A stretch of 64,000 nt of DNA from Arachnopeziza araneosa (taxonomy: Eukaryota > Ascomycota > Leotiomycetes > Helotiales > Arachnopezizaceae): contig QYAI01000147.1 in assembly GCA_003988855.1 (NCBI GenBank), positions 62,001-126,000 on the forward strand, given 5' to 3'. Below are positions 34,126 through 45,406 of the stretch, piece by piece. A program made the translations under genes and the position numbers. The first letter of the stretch is position 1. Every line of letters starts with the position of its first letter. Below the pieces are notes generated by a model. The model was not told where the DNA came from. It did no database searches and saw only the letters and a list, made by a program, of their open reading frames with translations.

Positions 34126-34716
34126 TAAACTATTCGGAAAGAAGGCTTTGATGTCGAACTAGCCAGTTCCCCCGCTTCTACACATCTGCAAGAATCTCAG
34201 ACCTTCTACTTTACCCATACAAACTCAACGTTCGCTTTCGAGACCTACATCAACTTCACAACGGATACCATCTACTTGTTCAGTTCTGCTCTTACGGAGG
34301 AACATTTCCTTCGGTTTCTTGATTGCGAATCTGCGCCCAGAACCCGTAAACTAGCCATGCGAGAGAGCTTCTACTGTGAGCTACCCATACCAGAAGACAT
34401 GTCTCTGGTGAATGCCACTATGCGAGAGAACAAGTCAGATTGGTTGGAGATGATCATGGTTTTGGATGAAGATTGCAGATCCCGAGAAGAAGTGTGGAAG
34501 GAGAGGAGAGCCAGATTTCGAGATTTGTCTGCACGGGAGGAGAGAGGGGGGAGGGGTTATGCCAGACAATGGGCCAAGTCCATGAATAGTTTGATGGACA
34601 GAATAGACTTGCCGATGTCAAGACATCGATATGCAGCTGTAGCTGAGAGTTATTTCGCATTGATTACGTCTACTTTTGGCGATGAAGATGTTTTGGGCTA
34701 CTTGATTCACGACTAG
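34126..34716 (+). pseudogene. 5'-truncated remnant of a fungal hypothetical gene
   Basis: The frame is open from about 34126 to the TAG at 34716 and encodes ESQTFYFTHTNSTFAFETYI then DTIYLFSSALTEEHFLRFLD and, at the C terminus, RHRYAAVAESYFALITSTFG. The wording 'DTIYLF...' after a TFYF segment is like the second half of 2EXR-type proteins. The LPxELRxxIW signature and a credible ATG upstream are missing, because stop codons close the frame before 34126. The first in-frame ATG lies deep inside the conserved part. I read it as a remnant, but an unrecognised upstream exon is possible. Confidence 0.4.
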
Positions 34717-35194
34717 ATATGCAACAAGGGACATGAATCGCTATGTCAAAGCATATTGATTTTTAATTATGGAGAGTTGGGAGGCTATTAGAAAGCTGAT
34801 TATTTTAATGTGATGACATGAGAACAGTCAACCGGGATAGACCAATTTCGCCATCGTCGAAAGTCCAAAATAGAGAATTTGAGTAGCATACCCACAATAT
34901 TCCAATTCCTTCTTGAGCCTGGTGTAGAGACATGACACGGCTCAAAGATCAACTGAGCTCGAAGATTTTACTTGCGTTTTCATTCTGCAACAGCAATCTC
35001 AACATTCGGACATGTTAATTATGATGTGACGTTGTAGCGAGTAATCTGTTTGCTAGGCCGTCTAAGAAGAGAGAAATGAGTATCTAGATGCAAACGGATC
35101 GGTAAAGTTTAATTCTTAAGCATGTCACTGCTAAGTTGCAAAAATATTCTTAAAATATGCTTGTCATTAAGTATCCCTAAGAGCTTCGATGGAT
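34717..35194. other. Intergenic, AT-rich
   Basis: 478 bp between a plus-strand remnant and the 3' end of the NmrA-like gene. Nothing is recognised. Confidence 0.4.
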
Positions 35195-36254
35195 TCAACC
35201 AGAAACTGCAGCTTTGACGATTTCTTCAATCTCCTTATCCGACTTAGTCTTGACACCCAAGAGTTCGTTATCCTTCGGAGCATAGTCAGCTCCATAGCCT
35301 TCTCCAAAGATGGCAACAAAGATGTATGCCATCAAAACCGAGTAATCGCCCTTTGCGAGAGCCTCGTTAGACGATTGGAACAGCTCAGCGCTGGAAGCAG
35401 GCACGGTCTCAAATGTCTTGTCAGGCAAGGCTTTCTTCGCATAACTCAAAAGTTGGTTCTGCGATACTTGAGCATTCGCAAAGAGAACTGTTCGATTCTT
35501 GGTCTCTTCATAGTGCGTCAAGATCCCTACAGTGGCAAGGCCAATATCATGAAGCGTAGTGGTGCTGAATTTCTGGTTTCCGCCTGGAACGATGTCAGTT
35601 GGCAGAACATAAGACAGCGGGTGGAAGGACTCACTATCGAAAATCCTAGGCTTGCCGTCAGCCCAACCGAGCAAGAACCCGACTTTGATTCCCCAGTCGA
35701 GGAAAGGGCCGGAGATGGCAAAAGTGTACGTGATGTCAGCCCCGGCCGCGACCTTGGCTTCCAAGTGCTTGCGTGTAGCGATCTTGTATCCGAAAATGGG
35801 CAAGGCACCGACACTGGGAACGCTCAGGTCACATCCAAACTCTGAAGGAATGAATCTAGCACATCTAGAGTTAGAATTTGGTCTTCGTGATGTTTAAAAG
35901 TCCACGGTCTGAAGCATTACCTCTTCACTCCGGCAGCAATGGCAGCATCAATAATCACAGATTGGCCAAGAAGACCTTCGGTTCCTACGGTTGAGACGAC
36001 GGCATCTTGGCCTTTCAGTGCGGCTGTGAGAGATTCAACAGAAGTGTAGTCCGCGTTGACAATCTTTACTGACGATGGAAAAGTGGCCTTCGAACCCTCA
36101 CGGGAGAGCACAGTGACATTGAACTTGCCGGAATCGATGATGGCCTGGAGTATAGGAGCGCCCACAGAACCAGAAGCACCGACGACGGTAACTGGACGCC
36201 ATCAGAATGTACGTGGGACCGTGTTGTTGACCTACCGTTCTTGATCTCAACCAT
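35195..36254 (-). CDS. NmrA-like / isoflavone reductase-like NAD(P)-binding protein
   Basis: Three exons, 36254-36236, 36191-35921 and 35864-35195, encode 319 aa. The six-codon first exon MVEIKN is spliced to VTVVGASGSVGAPILQAI, rebuilding the dinucleotide-binding GxxGxxG motif at the extreme N terminus. Next come FNVTVLSRE (the arginine that favours NADPH), the VVSTVG segment, and, across the second junction, AAGVKRCARFIPSEFGCD, the hallmark RFIPSEFG of the isoflavone-reductase branch. The C-terminal part (ADITYTFAISGPFLDWG and so on) forms the substrate region. Proteins of this type are either reductases of phenolics or redox-sensing regulators; the sequence does not decide between them. 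Confidence 0.9.
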
Positions 36255-36732
36255 GTTGGTGTGTTGATATTCACTGTTCTGTCACAGGAAATAGTAGCAG
36301 AGGAGGTTTCGAAGACTGCTTGGAGAAGAGAGTGCGAAGCTGATGCTGATGGGATGTTGGGGAGGGGAAGAAGCTTCTCTTATATTAATGATGAAACGGC
36401 GCTCTTTGATGGCGAGAGCCCCACTAGGGCTTGCAAAGCCGGGGGGGGAGGGGGGAGGGGGATTCTTAGCAAGCATTCCGCAAACATTACATCTCATTGG
36501 CAATCAGCGCAGCAAGAGATGGGCTTTGAGACATGCGCTGTTGCTATCCATGCAAATGTTGATTGGTGTGCATGAATAAGCAGACCAGACGCTCTCGGGT
36601 TCGGTCTTCTCCCACCGGACGGCTCCCACCCAGATCTCACGGTCATCCCATGCATGCATCCATCATCAACCTCACCGCGTCCTCGACCGTCAGTGCGTAT
36701 CCTGAAGAAGCATGTACTGGAGGTGCTTAGCA
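36255..36732. promoter_or_regulatory. Divergent promoter region, NmrA-like / zinc-finger factor
   Basis: 478 bp between divergent starts. A purine-rich G tract (about 36439-36462) lies in it. No binding site can be named. Confidence 0.4.
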
Positions 36733-39468
36733 ATGGACCGCCGACACTACTACTGTAAGTTTCACAATTGCGACAAAAGCTTCTTACGCAAGGAACATCT
36801 CGCCCGCCATGAAAGAACCCACAATCCCACCGCCTTGCACATATGTCAAGTTTGCCAGAAAGAGTTTAATCGAAGGTGCGATCTCCTCCTCCAGATGTCC
36901 TCGAGTCCGTGGAACTTCTTCCAAACCACAGCTAAACTTTCAGTGATTCTCTGTTACGACATCTTGCCCTTCACGGCGAATCTTATAAAACCGCGCCATC
37001 TGGACGAAGCAAACGAGCTTGTCTGAACTGCCGTGCCGGTAAGATCAAGTGCGACGGCAATGAGCAATGTTCTGGATGCCTCAAGAGAGGCGTTGATTGC
37101 CACTACCGTCAGCAAAGCGAAGTCATGAGAGCTACCTCTACAGAAAGTCAAAATCAGAGGAAATCTGCATCGCCAGTCGCCGAGCAATTTCAAGATCCAG
37201 GCTCTGAGACAATAGGTCACGCCCTTCTTCCACCGATCAATGTGGAGCAGCCAAATCAAAATTCTCCAATTTGTGCCACAATTGATGTTAGCACCTCCAC
37301 GGAAATCAAGTCTGCTGGTGTCATAAACTGGGGTTCTATCAAAGTTCGAAAGGATCCAGAAAACCCGTTCAAGAATGATGCATTGTCTGAACAGTATCTG
37401 AACTGTTACTTTCAAAACGTTCATCATCGATGGCCTCTCGTTGTAAGCTATTCCAAATATTTCATCTCCATTGTCAACTTCGTTCAGCTACCATCCCCAA
37501 TTCTTGTGGAATATCGGAACCGTGTCTCAGCTTTTCGGAGAAAACTCGTGGACCGCTGACGTGTAACATCTTTAGCATAAAGCTTCTTATGTAACAACAG
37601 ATGATGCACAATCTGTCAATTCTGGTAGGTCTCACAGTCTTAGACAAACAACCGCTTTTAAATATGGTGCTCGAGTTACTCTTAAGAGCATATATACATC
37701 GTCTTATCAGTCTTGCAATAGTCGTACTTTCCCTAAAGCATACTAAAGAAGTATACTAACTCTTAAATCCGGATTAAGCTATGAAGATGATTGGAGCATG
37801 GCTTACAGGAACCGAAGAATCTCAACAATATGCCCTTGATATTTATAGCAAGTTAATTGTAGAAACGCAGTCCCGACTGGTGAGTATTCATATGCTAAAC
37901 GATAAGTCATTTTTTCAAGTAGGCTAAAATTCAATAATAAGTGCAAGGTTACGTTCCAAGACCAATTTCAACAGTCTCTATCGTCTGGGACCTGTGAGAC
38001 AGCCCTCCTCTGTATAGTTTTTGGACTATACTATGGCGTGAGATACCTCTTTCGTACACCAATATCATACTGATGGCATCTAGGAAGCTAGATCTCTCGC
38101 TCAGATATCCATACTGAGAAACATTCTTATCTCCTGTCTCCGAGCCGTGAGGTTCTTCCAGCCAGAAACCGCTTTTGTAGATGAGAGGCCTGGTTACTTC
38201 TTACCATTACATATATTGAAACTTGATTCCCGGGGAAGGTATGTCTTACCCGAAGAAGACAGTCTCTGTCCCAGTAATAACCCGATCTCAGGCTTGCTGC
38301 TTATTTGCTCAAGATAGATGGCTATTTAAGTATAATACAGAACCAGCCACCAGTTCTTACTCTAGAAGAATGCCACTTTCCAATGGTCAATTATATCCTG
38401 CTCTTGTTTCGCTCCTTCAATATTCAATTTCTTGAAATATGTAATAAAACCAATACTAACTCCTCACAGCCTTCGACATTCTCATTGTATAATACAAATG
38501 GACTTCCAAATTTTGAACAACGTCTGACTGTCGAACCAAGCTTCCGGGCCCAGACAAGCCTCTTCGATATGGTGCAGAGAGCAAATTCAGAAGTTTCCAA
38601 TCAAACATCCACTCCATTATTAATTGAAGACCTCCAAATATGTATATGCTCGATGGAGTCAAGCATATGGATGCTTTCTGACCCTACCTGTTCGTCTAAA
38701 GATTGTGAGATAGGAGTTGTTTTACAAAAGGACGCTTTGAGACGACGTCTAGACATCCTAAAGCATCGTCTAGATCAATTCTCAAAGCAGGACGCCTATG
38801 ACACCGAGACCTTCGAGCGAAATTACCATGGCTGGGAAGAAGACTCACATGGTCCAGCTGTCGAGCGTATCAAATCTCTCACCTTTGATACTACCATGCT
38901 CTATCGTTTGTTCAGCTTACATTTACAAGCTGATATTGGATCTTTGACTCACTTGGCTAGGAATCAAGATTTGAGCAGTATCGAAAAATTATCTGAGCGT
39001 CATGGAAAGTTGAGAGAGCGTCGCAAACTGTCAGCAGGCTCCTGGGTAGGAACTGCAACAGCCCGGCAAGCGCTATGCCATGCTGTGGATATCCTCGTTT
39101 CTTTCCAAGATTTCCGAAAGGATGGTAACACTACGAAGCCTGACCCCGTAGCATATATTGCAATATCCACAGCAGCTTTGGTTGTCTGGGCCTATTGTAC
39201 ATTTGGGACAGATAGCTGTGAAACTTGCGTGCCTGGAATACGGCGTAGTGGGCATGTACTTGAGCTCACAGAATGGAGTGCTCAAGTGAATCCGCTAAAC
39301 AAAGAAAAAGATACATGGATTGAGATAGGAGGTGCTTGTCAAGTATATTTACAGGGAATACAGATGTGTGGATGTGCTGCAGAATTTTACATGGCTCTTT
39401 TCAAGGACCAGTTACCTAACGAATGGGGTATTGCTGATGTTATTGGGCCTAGAATCTTTAAAAAATAA
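36733..39468 (+). CDS. Transcription factor with two C2H2 fingers plus a Zn2Cys6 cluster
   Basis: Likely nuclear regulator. Start MDRRHYYC. Finger 1 is YYCKFHNCDKSFLRKEHLAR plus HERTH. Finger 2, HICQVCQKEFNRSDSLLRHL, is completed by an intron at 36876-36943 (GTGCGA...TTTCAG), which restores SDSLLRHLALH. Immediately after, RSKRACLNCRAGKIKCDG and CSGCLKRGVDCHY form a Zn(II)2Cys6 cluster. The C-terminal block (38305-39468, with SAGSWVGTATARQALCHAVD and ending IGPRIFKK) fits the regulatory region of C2H2-Zn2Cys6 factors. The middle (37440-38300) holds short exon-like pieces, for example MKMIGAWLTGTEESQQYALD and GTCETALLCIVFGLYYG, separated by likely introns; its exact structure is not resolved and in-frame stops there could also mean damage. 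The end coordinate is the stop of the last long frame. Confidence 0.7.
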
Positions 39469-39738
39469 AACAGATGAGAAGGCGATGCAAGGGAAAACTG
39501 CATTGCCTCAATTTAGAGGATGACACATTGAAAAAGAATACTTAAAATAGTCGTTGAATTTTGAAGGATGAAATGTGAAATAGAGAAATACCAATCAGGA
39601 TGCCGGATATTTGTTCCTCCGACCTCGGCACAAATTTGGCGCTAGCCTCCATCCCCCAAAAAAATAATTCAGCACCAAGTCTCCACCACCTCAAGCTCTC
39701 GAACCAGCCATTCCACCGTCTCAATCCCAACCGCCAGC

Positions 39739-39996
39739 ATGCATCTCATGTACACGCTCGACGAGAACGGAAAGCGCGTCTACACGCTCAAGAAGGTCGT
39801 CACGGGTGAGGTCACGAAATCCGCACACCCCGCGCGCTTCTCGCCCGACGACAAGTACTCGAGACACCGGGTCACGCTGAAGAAGAGATATGGGCTGCTC
39901 TTGACCCAACAAAGTAAGCTCTCTGCTGCAGTAGCTGGAGATGAATTCTGCTGACGGCTGGCCTCTGCAGAGGATCTCAAGGTTCTGGGGCAGTGA
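39739..39996 (+). CDS. NOP10: H/ACA snoRNP component Nop10
   Basis: Core protein of H/ACA small nucleolar RNPs, needed for rRNA pseudouridylation and 18S rRNA processing in the nucleolus. Exons 39739-39913 and 39971-39996, joined by a 57 nt intron (GTAAGC...CTGCAG), give 66 aa, the usual Nop10 size. It starts MHLMYTLDENGKRVYTLKKV, almost identical to the eukaryotic consensus, and continues SAHPARFSPDDKYSRHRV and LKKRYGLLLTQQKDLKVLGQ at the end. The eukaryotic form lacks zinc ligands, as here. It converges with NOB1, another ribosome biogenesis gene. Confidence 0.95.
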
Positions 39997-40216
39997 AGTG
40001 GTGAGGTGGGTTGGTGTTGAAGTTAAAATGTGTTGGAAGGGCCATTCACAAAATAGGATTTTGGGGAGTCGACGGGGGCGTTTAGGAGCATTCACGGTGG
40101 TCATACTACCATGACCGCCGCAGTGGGAAACGGCTCGCTTTATGGATTCAAAATTCCGAGTTTATGGTGAACACCAACAATGCACGCTCATCCTTTGAAC
40201 CATTATTTGCGTGGTA

Positions 40217-41557
40217 TCACTTCCTCTTCTTCCCATTCACATTCTTCCCTGCTCCAATCTTCACTCTACTTGTCTTTTCTCTGCCACCAGCCAAGATGCC
40301 TGGTAGGTAATCTTCATCCATTAGGTCCTTTTCCTTTCTTCTCCTCGCTCCCGTCATAGCCTGCACGTACTCCTTCTGGTCCTCAGCTAGGATCAAACCT
40401 TGCCCCCAACCTCCTTTGCCTCCTCCAGAAACAAGCTTTCCATTCGAGGAGCCTGCTACAGGTTTAGGTACACTGAAAACATTTCCTCGATTGTTCCATT
40501 GCATATTCTTCTTCAGATGAATCTTGAAACTTCCATCTTTCTCCGTCGAGCATGATGTTCGCAACAGAGTAGGTTTTCCGCACCGTGGGCAAAATTGCTT
40601 GGTCATGTCCTTTGTAACCTGAAAGCAGGCGTGGCATCGCAGCACCCACATTTTGAGCTGTCTTATTTGGTTGAAGGAGGTGGAGAGAAGATTGATGTTC
40701 ATTCGCAGCAGGACATTTTGCATGGAGAAATCAGTTGTAATGATTGCAACCTGCATATTTTTTGGCTCCCTTTTTCCCTCACCAGGATTGTCATGTTTTT
40801 CCTGGTGCTTCTTTAGATTCGAAGGGGTAATCCATCCTTCTTCATCAGAATCTTCAATTTCATCCGAATCTTCTAAATCCTCAGCGGGAATATTTGGCAA
40901 TTCAGCTTCCTCCATCTTCGGTCTAAGTTCCGTTTCTTCTGTTTGTGCTTCCGATACTGATGGCGACTCTTCAACAAAGATTTGAATATTTTCCATGGCC
41001 TTCTCTATCGTGCCGCATTGCTCATGACTTTTTGGTGCCACCACAGATGCAGGTATAGTTGTCCCCCATGCTCCTCTTCCTTCGGATTCGGAAGTATCTG
41101 GTGACTTTATGGCTGATGGCTCCGAATCCTCATTCACTAGCAGAGGCTCAGATATCTTTTCTTTTAAGGGCTTTGGAGGTTCTCCATTAAGTCCCTTCTG
41201 ACCAGGTGCACTGCGTAATCGCCAGTCTCCATGATTTCGATCGCATTCTAATTCATATGCCAACGCCATTAAATGTATATCGGGACGACTTAAAACTTCC
41301 AGATCTCCGGTCTTCCGCGCAAAATCTTGAATGAATTTTATACTAGCCGCAGTCGGGGATCGTAAAGTCAAAAATGGCAGAAGGGTTGTTTCTAGCCGAC
41401 TTCTTGTGACTGCATCTCGAATTTCATCGACGACGGCAGGGATTGTAAAGAGCGATTCAGCTTGTGCGAGAAGAGTTGATACAGGAGGGTCATTCTTGAT
41501 AATGGGTCCCGAATCGATGACCAGGCTATGAACCAATTTGGGGGTAGCAGTCGTCAT
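40217..41557 (-). CDS. NOB1: 20S pre-rRNA endonuclease Nob1
   Basis: Endonuclease that makes the 3' end of 18S rRNA (site D) in cytoplasmic pre-40S particles. Intronless, 446 aa. An N-terminal PIN domain carries the acidic residues in LVIDSGPII, PAVVDEIRDAVTR and LSRPDIHLMALAYELE. After an acidic disordered linker (EDLEDSDEIEDSDEEGW), a zinc ribbon follows: MWVLRCHACFQV then FCPRCGKPTLLR (CxxC...CxxC). After it come MQWNNRGNVFSVPKP and a basic tail (GAGKNVNGKKRK). The length and order match fungal Nob1. It is convergent with NOP10 (about 220 bp between stops) and divergent from the P450 gene. Confidence 0.95.
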   Translation of the reverse strand: MTTATPKLVHSLVIDSGPIIKNDPPVSTLLAQAESLFTIPAVVDEIRDAVTRSRLETTLLPFLTLRSPTAASIKFIQDFARKTGDLEVLSRPDIHLMALAYELECDRNHGDWRLRSAPGQKGLNGEPPKPLKEKISEPLLVNEDSEPSAIKSPDTSESEGRGAWGTTIPASVVAPKSHEQCGTIEKAMENIQIFVEESPSVSEAQTEETELRPKMEEAELPNIPAEDLEDSDEIEDSDEEGWITPSNLKKHQEKHDNPGEGKREPKNMQVAIITTDFSMQNVLLRMNINLLSTSFNQIRQLKMWVLRCHACFQVTKDMTKQFCPRCGKPTLLRTSCSTEKDGSFKIHLKKNMQWNNRGNVFSVPKPVAGSSNGKLVSGGGKGGWGQGLILAEDQKEYVQAMTGARRRKEKDLMDEDYLPGILAGGREKTSRVKIGAGKNVNGKKRK

Positions 41558-42303
41558 CTTGTTCGAGAGTGTAGTCTTGGTAGGGTATTTGAAGAACTAC
41601 AAAAATATTCCAAAAAGACGACGGTTGCGGCGCACAGATCAGTGCGATAAGATAACATATGGCTGTCACGTGCCAAGGCCCAGTGGAATATCCCCAAATT
41701 GAAGTTCATGAGAAGGCTCTCGATTATCTACTCCTCTTGCACAACATAACGTCGAACCATGATGACCCTGACGTCAAGCTACTCTAATCAATGTTCCATG
41801 CTCATCCGACTACCCTAGAGCCATGCCAGACGCTCCTATCAAGATTACTTTAGCCTCACAGTTCCCCGCCCCCCAGATATCAATGGATCACCAGTTCACC
41901 ATGCCGAACACTCCGCAATTGGGCGGCCAGGGAGGCTCTTGTTCTGAGCAAATCACAATCTAGGGATAGTCTCTGATTAAAACCTATTTCGGGTCTTCTG
42001 CTCGCAAACTTCCGGTGCATTTCTTTATGGCCCTCTTCGCTCGGCTTTCATCGGGTCAATCGAGCGTATCTAGGACCCAACCTCAGAAGCTGACTCCCTC
42101 CTGCTAAACCAGTCTCTGGAGATTGGACACTGACGGACGAATGATTGCTATAGTTCCTTCCTATTTGAATGCCTCTACTCCTCTTTTCCATATAATCTTC
42201 TTCTTCTTCTTCTTCTTCTTCTTCGTCTTCCTATCTACTCGCTTATTCTTCTTCCCGCTCCTGTCAAGTAACATAGTAAAGACCTTCATCCTCAACGGTC
42301 AAC
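41558..42303. promoter_or_regulatory. Divergent promoter region, NOB1 / P450
   Basis: 746 bp. A (CTT)n microsatellite (about 42197-42224, nine units) and general pyrimidine richness precede the P450 start, as often seen just upstream of fungal genes. Confidence 0.5.
42197..42224 (+). repeat. (CTT)n microsatellite
   Basis: About nine perfect CTT units 80 bp upstream of the P450 start codon, visible directly in the sequence. Confidence 0.95.
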
Positions 42304-44046
42304 ATGCTGTCCTCTACTTTGGCCAGCGGACAACTGCACCTCCTTGCCAACATTCTGTTAATTGCAATTCTGAGTACTATCGCATATGTAAGCTTTGCCA
42401 AATTAAAAGTAGTAATCTCTAACCAAATACAGGCCTTCGTACTTTCTGTCTACCGGGTCACATTACATCCTCTAGCAAAGTACCCGGGTCCATTATTGGC
42501 AAAGATAACAGATTGGTATTCTGTTTACCATGCTTGGAAGGGAGACAGGCACCTTGAATTTTGGAGATGCCACGAGAAATACGGTATAATGTCGTGAATT
42601 ACTTCAGAAGGCCGCTCCTAACTTCTATAGGCAATATTGTACGTTTCGGACCAAATAGCCTCTCAATCAACACCAACACCGCTTTAAAGACAATTTATGG
42701 GCACAGAGCCAATGTCCAGAAGTCCCAATTTTATTCTGTGTTCCCGCCGACTAAAGACACATTCAACACGCATAGCAGCATCAACAAAGCGAACCATGCT
42801 CGAAAGCGCAGAGTATTGTCGCATGCATTCTCAGATAATGCTGTCAAGAGTATGGAAAAATATATCCTGGGCAACATTCGAACATTTTGTGATAGACTAG
42901 GTCAAATACAGCCACCAATGGAGAAGCCTTCCCAAACAAAACAGTGGAGTTACCCCAAAAATCTGTCGGACTGGTGTAACTACTTGACGTTTGATGTTAT
43001 GGGCGACCTCTGCTTTGGCAAGGCCTTTGAAATGCTGGAACATGAGGAAAATCGACATGTAATTGACCTCATTGGTAATGCTGCTCATATGCACTTGATT
43101 GTGAGTTTGATCTCCAGCTTTGTATAATCAGGACTCATCATTATCTCAGCTGGGAACTAATCCAATGATCAAAACTCTGGGCCTGAATAAAGTGCTATTC
43201 CGCAAGATTTACAATATGAGGATGCAATACATGGCATACAGTAAAGCTCAAGCAACTGAGAGGAGTAAAGTAGGCCTTGATACAGACCGTAAAGACTTCT
43301 TCTATTATCTCTTAAATGCCAGAGATCCGGAAACTGGGAAGGGCTTTACTGGCCCAGAACTTTGGGGGGAGAGTAATCTTCTCATAATTGCTGGTTCGGA
43401 CACCACCTCCACTGCTCTAGCCTCGGCATTCTTCTACCTCGTCCACAATCCGAATACTCTTCATAAGCTAAACGAAGAGATCAGGTCGAATTTCCAAGAT
43501 ATAGAAGATATATTCTCAGGCTCAGAGCTAAACTCATGCGCTTACCTTCGAGCGGTTATTGATGAAGCAATGCGTCTTTCTCCACCAGTAGGAGGGATTC
43601 TTCCTCGAGAAGTTCTAACAGGTGGTCTCGATATCGATGAGATTCATGTTCCCGAAGGAGTTGTGGTCGGTACTCCACACTACGCACTTCACCATAACTC
43701 GATTTATTTTCCATCGCCGTTCACCTTCAACCCAGACCGTTGGATCGCAGAATCCTCACCAGAGGTCACAGAGGATAGCGTAGCGCTTGCCCAGTCTGCT
43801 TTTTCTCCCTTCAGTATTGGTCCCAGAGGATGTATTGGTAAAGGGTTAGCCTATAACGAGCTGACCACGGCTTTGGCCCGAGTTGTTCATCAGTATGATA
43901 TGAAATTAGCAGATGGCATGATGGTTGGTGAGGGGAGTCCGGATATGGAATGGGGCAGACAGCGGAAAGGAGAATTTCAGCTGAGGGACTCGTTTACTAG
44001 TCTGAAGGACGGTCCCTACATTCAATTCCGGGAGCGGGAGCTATAG
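42304..44046 (+). CDS. Cytochrome P450 monooxygenase
   Basis: Microsomal haem-thiolate oxygenase. Four exons, 42304-42387, 42433-42583, 42631-43100 and 43150-44046, give 533 aa. The 45 nt first intron also leaves an open frame if retained; splicing gives IAYAFVLSVYRVTLHPLAKYP, the normal P450 entry. The N-terminal anchor is LLANILLIAILSTIAY. The I-helix reads LLIIAGSDTTSTALAS. The K-helix ExxR appears as DEAMRLSP, and the PERF-like segment as FNPDRWIAES. The haem loop is FSPFSIGPRGCIGKGLAY, with the Cys ligand. The wording resembles benzoate-4-monooxygenase/CYP65-like fungal enzymes; the substrate is unknown. No biosynthetic core gene lies next to it in this window. Confidence 0.92.
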
Positions 44047-44684
44047 TGGTAAGCTTCACGGAGAATAGGACGACTTTAACATTAATTTTGTTACTTTAGC
44101 CAGCCTGCCTGTATTCTTAGTGGATAGGCAGGAGGTGGTGTTTTTGGTACGAGTGATTATTTGTGGTTCATAAATATTTCCACTTCATGCCTCTTAACGT
44201 TGAATCGAATATTGAAGTAGTTTAAGATACGGTTGATAGGAATTTGTATATATCTGTTCTCAATCCTGAGAGCGAGCAATTAATTAGTTTGAGAGTTTCT
44301 CAATACCTATTCAAGTATAAATCGCCATTTATTTGGGCATTGACATGGATGGGTTTCCCCACTCGCCGAACTTCATACCACATTTTTTTATCCGAAAATC
44401 TCAAAATCTATCCGAGAAAAGTTGCTATATGCGAGAAAATCCGAGCCTTGAGTTTTCAAAAAGTTTGAAAATTTGCGAAGTGCAACAAAAAAAGAGAGAG
44501 AAGTGTGGAGTGTTTTACCAGAGTAGGAATTTGAACCTGGTATTTACTTTGCAGTATATCAAGTTAAGTTCTCTAGGTTATTGAGCATATATACATTATT
44601 ATTTAATTATTTGTACCTACGTTGTAAGAAGTGTCTGAGTTCCATTCTGCAGTGCTCTTTATCTCACAGCCAGTCTTGGAACCA
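44047..44684. other. AT-rich intergenic
   Basis: 638 bp, AT-rich, with T- and A-runs. A tRNA-like B-box (GGTTCAAATTCC on the minus strand, near 44535) occurs but no tRNA folds around it. Confidence 0.45.
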
Positions 44685-45406
44685 TTATACCGCTCCTCGA
44701 AAAGCCCGCTCTTTAGCTATGCGTTCCTGCTTCACGCTCAAATCCCCTCTCACACTAAATCCATGATCTGTTTCACTAAAAACAGTACTCATCCATGTTG
44801 CCTTTTGGCTTGTCAATTTATCCTCCATCTCCCTTCTCTTTACTGGCGGTAAGATATCATCCGTCTCCGCTGCATAAATCGCCAACCGCTTTCCCTCTCT
44901 CAGTAAATCCACTTCTTCCATCGTAAAGAACGAGGGATGATTCACAACACCCACATCAAGAACCCGGCGCCCATGAGTCTCATCACATACCTACCACCAA
45001 AGCAATACCCTACACCGCCGATCCTCACTTGCTCCCCGTACTCATTGCGAGCCCAACTTACAACCTTCTCCGATATAGGATCGGTAACTTTAGGCTTGTG
45101 TCTTCCTTTTCATCTCTCAAACTCATCGGGATCTTCCTCACTTGAAATTGTCGGGTCCAAGAGAGGAGCAGCACTTAGATCGAGATTTGGGTCCGAGAAA
45201 TCTTCAGCCCGGGGAGCAACCACGCTTTTTGAGTCCGAAGGGAACTGAGCAGTGATATTTCTTGGCAGCCGAGCTTGACCTGCAAATTCATCCGGCATGA
45301 GCACCGGACAACGCAGATGAAAAGCGAATGAATCAGCGAGGATCTGGGCATTTGGGAGATAGATCCCATGAACTTCTGTTAGGAATAGGATGGTACGACT
45401 TTGGGT
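44685..45406 (-). pseudogene. Dienelactone hydrolase family pseudogene
   Basis: The coding sequence of a DLH-family alpha/beta hydrolase is recognisable end to end but broken. The segment from 45406 reads TILFLTEVHGIYLPNAQILA, then PVLMPDEFAG. An in-frame TGA at 45110-45112 follows. The same frame continues to the nucleophile motif VGYCFGGRYVMRLMGAG. A frame change at about 44961-44965 (one base missing in a G run) then leads into LDVGVVNHPSFFTMEEVD, YAAETDDILPP and SETDHGFSVRGD. The triad residues (Cys, Asp, His) are all still present. The 5' exon is missing and the C terminus is cut early (AFRGAV then stop). Two independent lesions plus truncation argue for a real pseudogene, although the G-run lesion alone could be a sequencing error. 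Confidence 0.75.

Noticed and set aside
35195..44046. Secondary-metabolite cluster (NmrA-like, Zn factor, P450)
   Set aside because: NOP10 and NOB1 interrupt it, and no PKS, NRPS or terpene synthase is present.
44521..44590. tRNA-like sequence with a B box (GGTTCAAATTCC) and partial A box on the minus strand
   Set aside because: T stem, anticodon stem and acceptor strands do not pair; no anticodon loop of seven bases can be formed.
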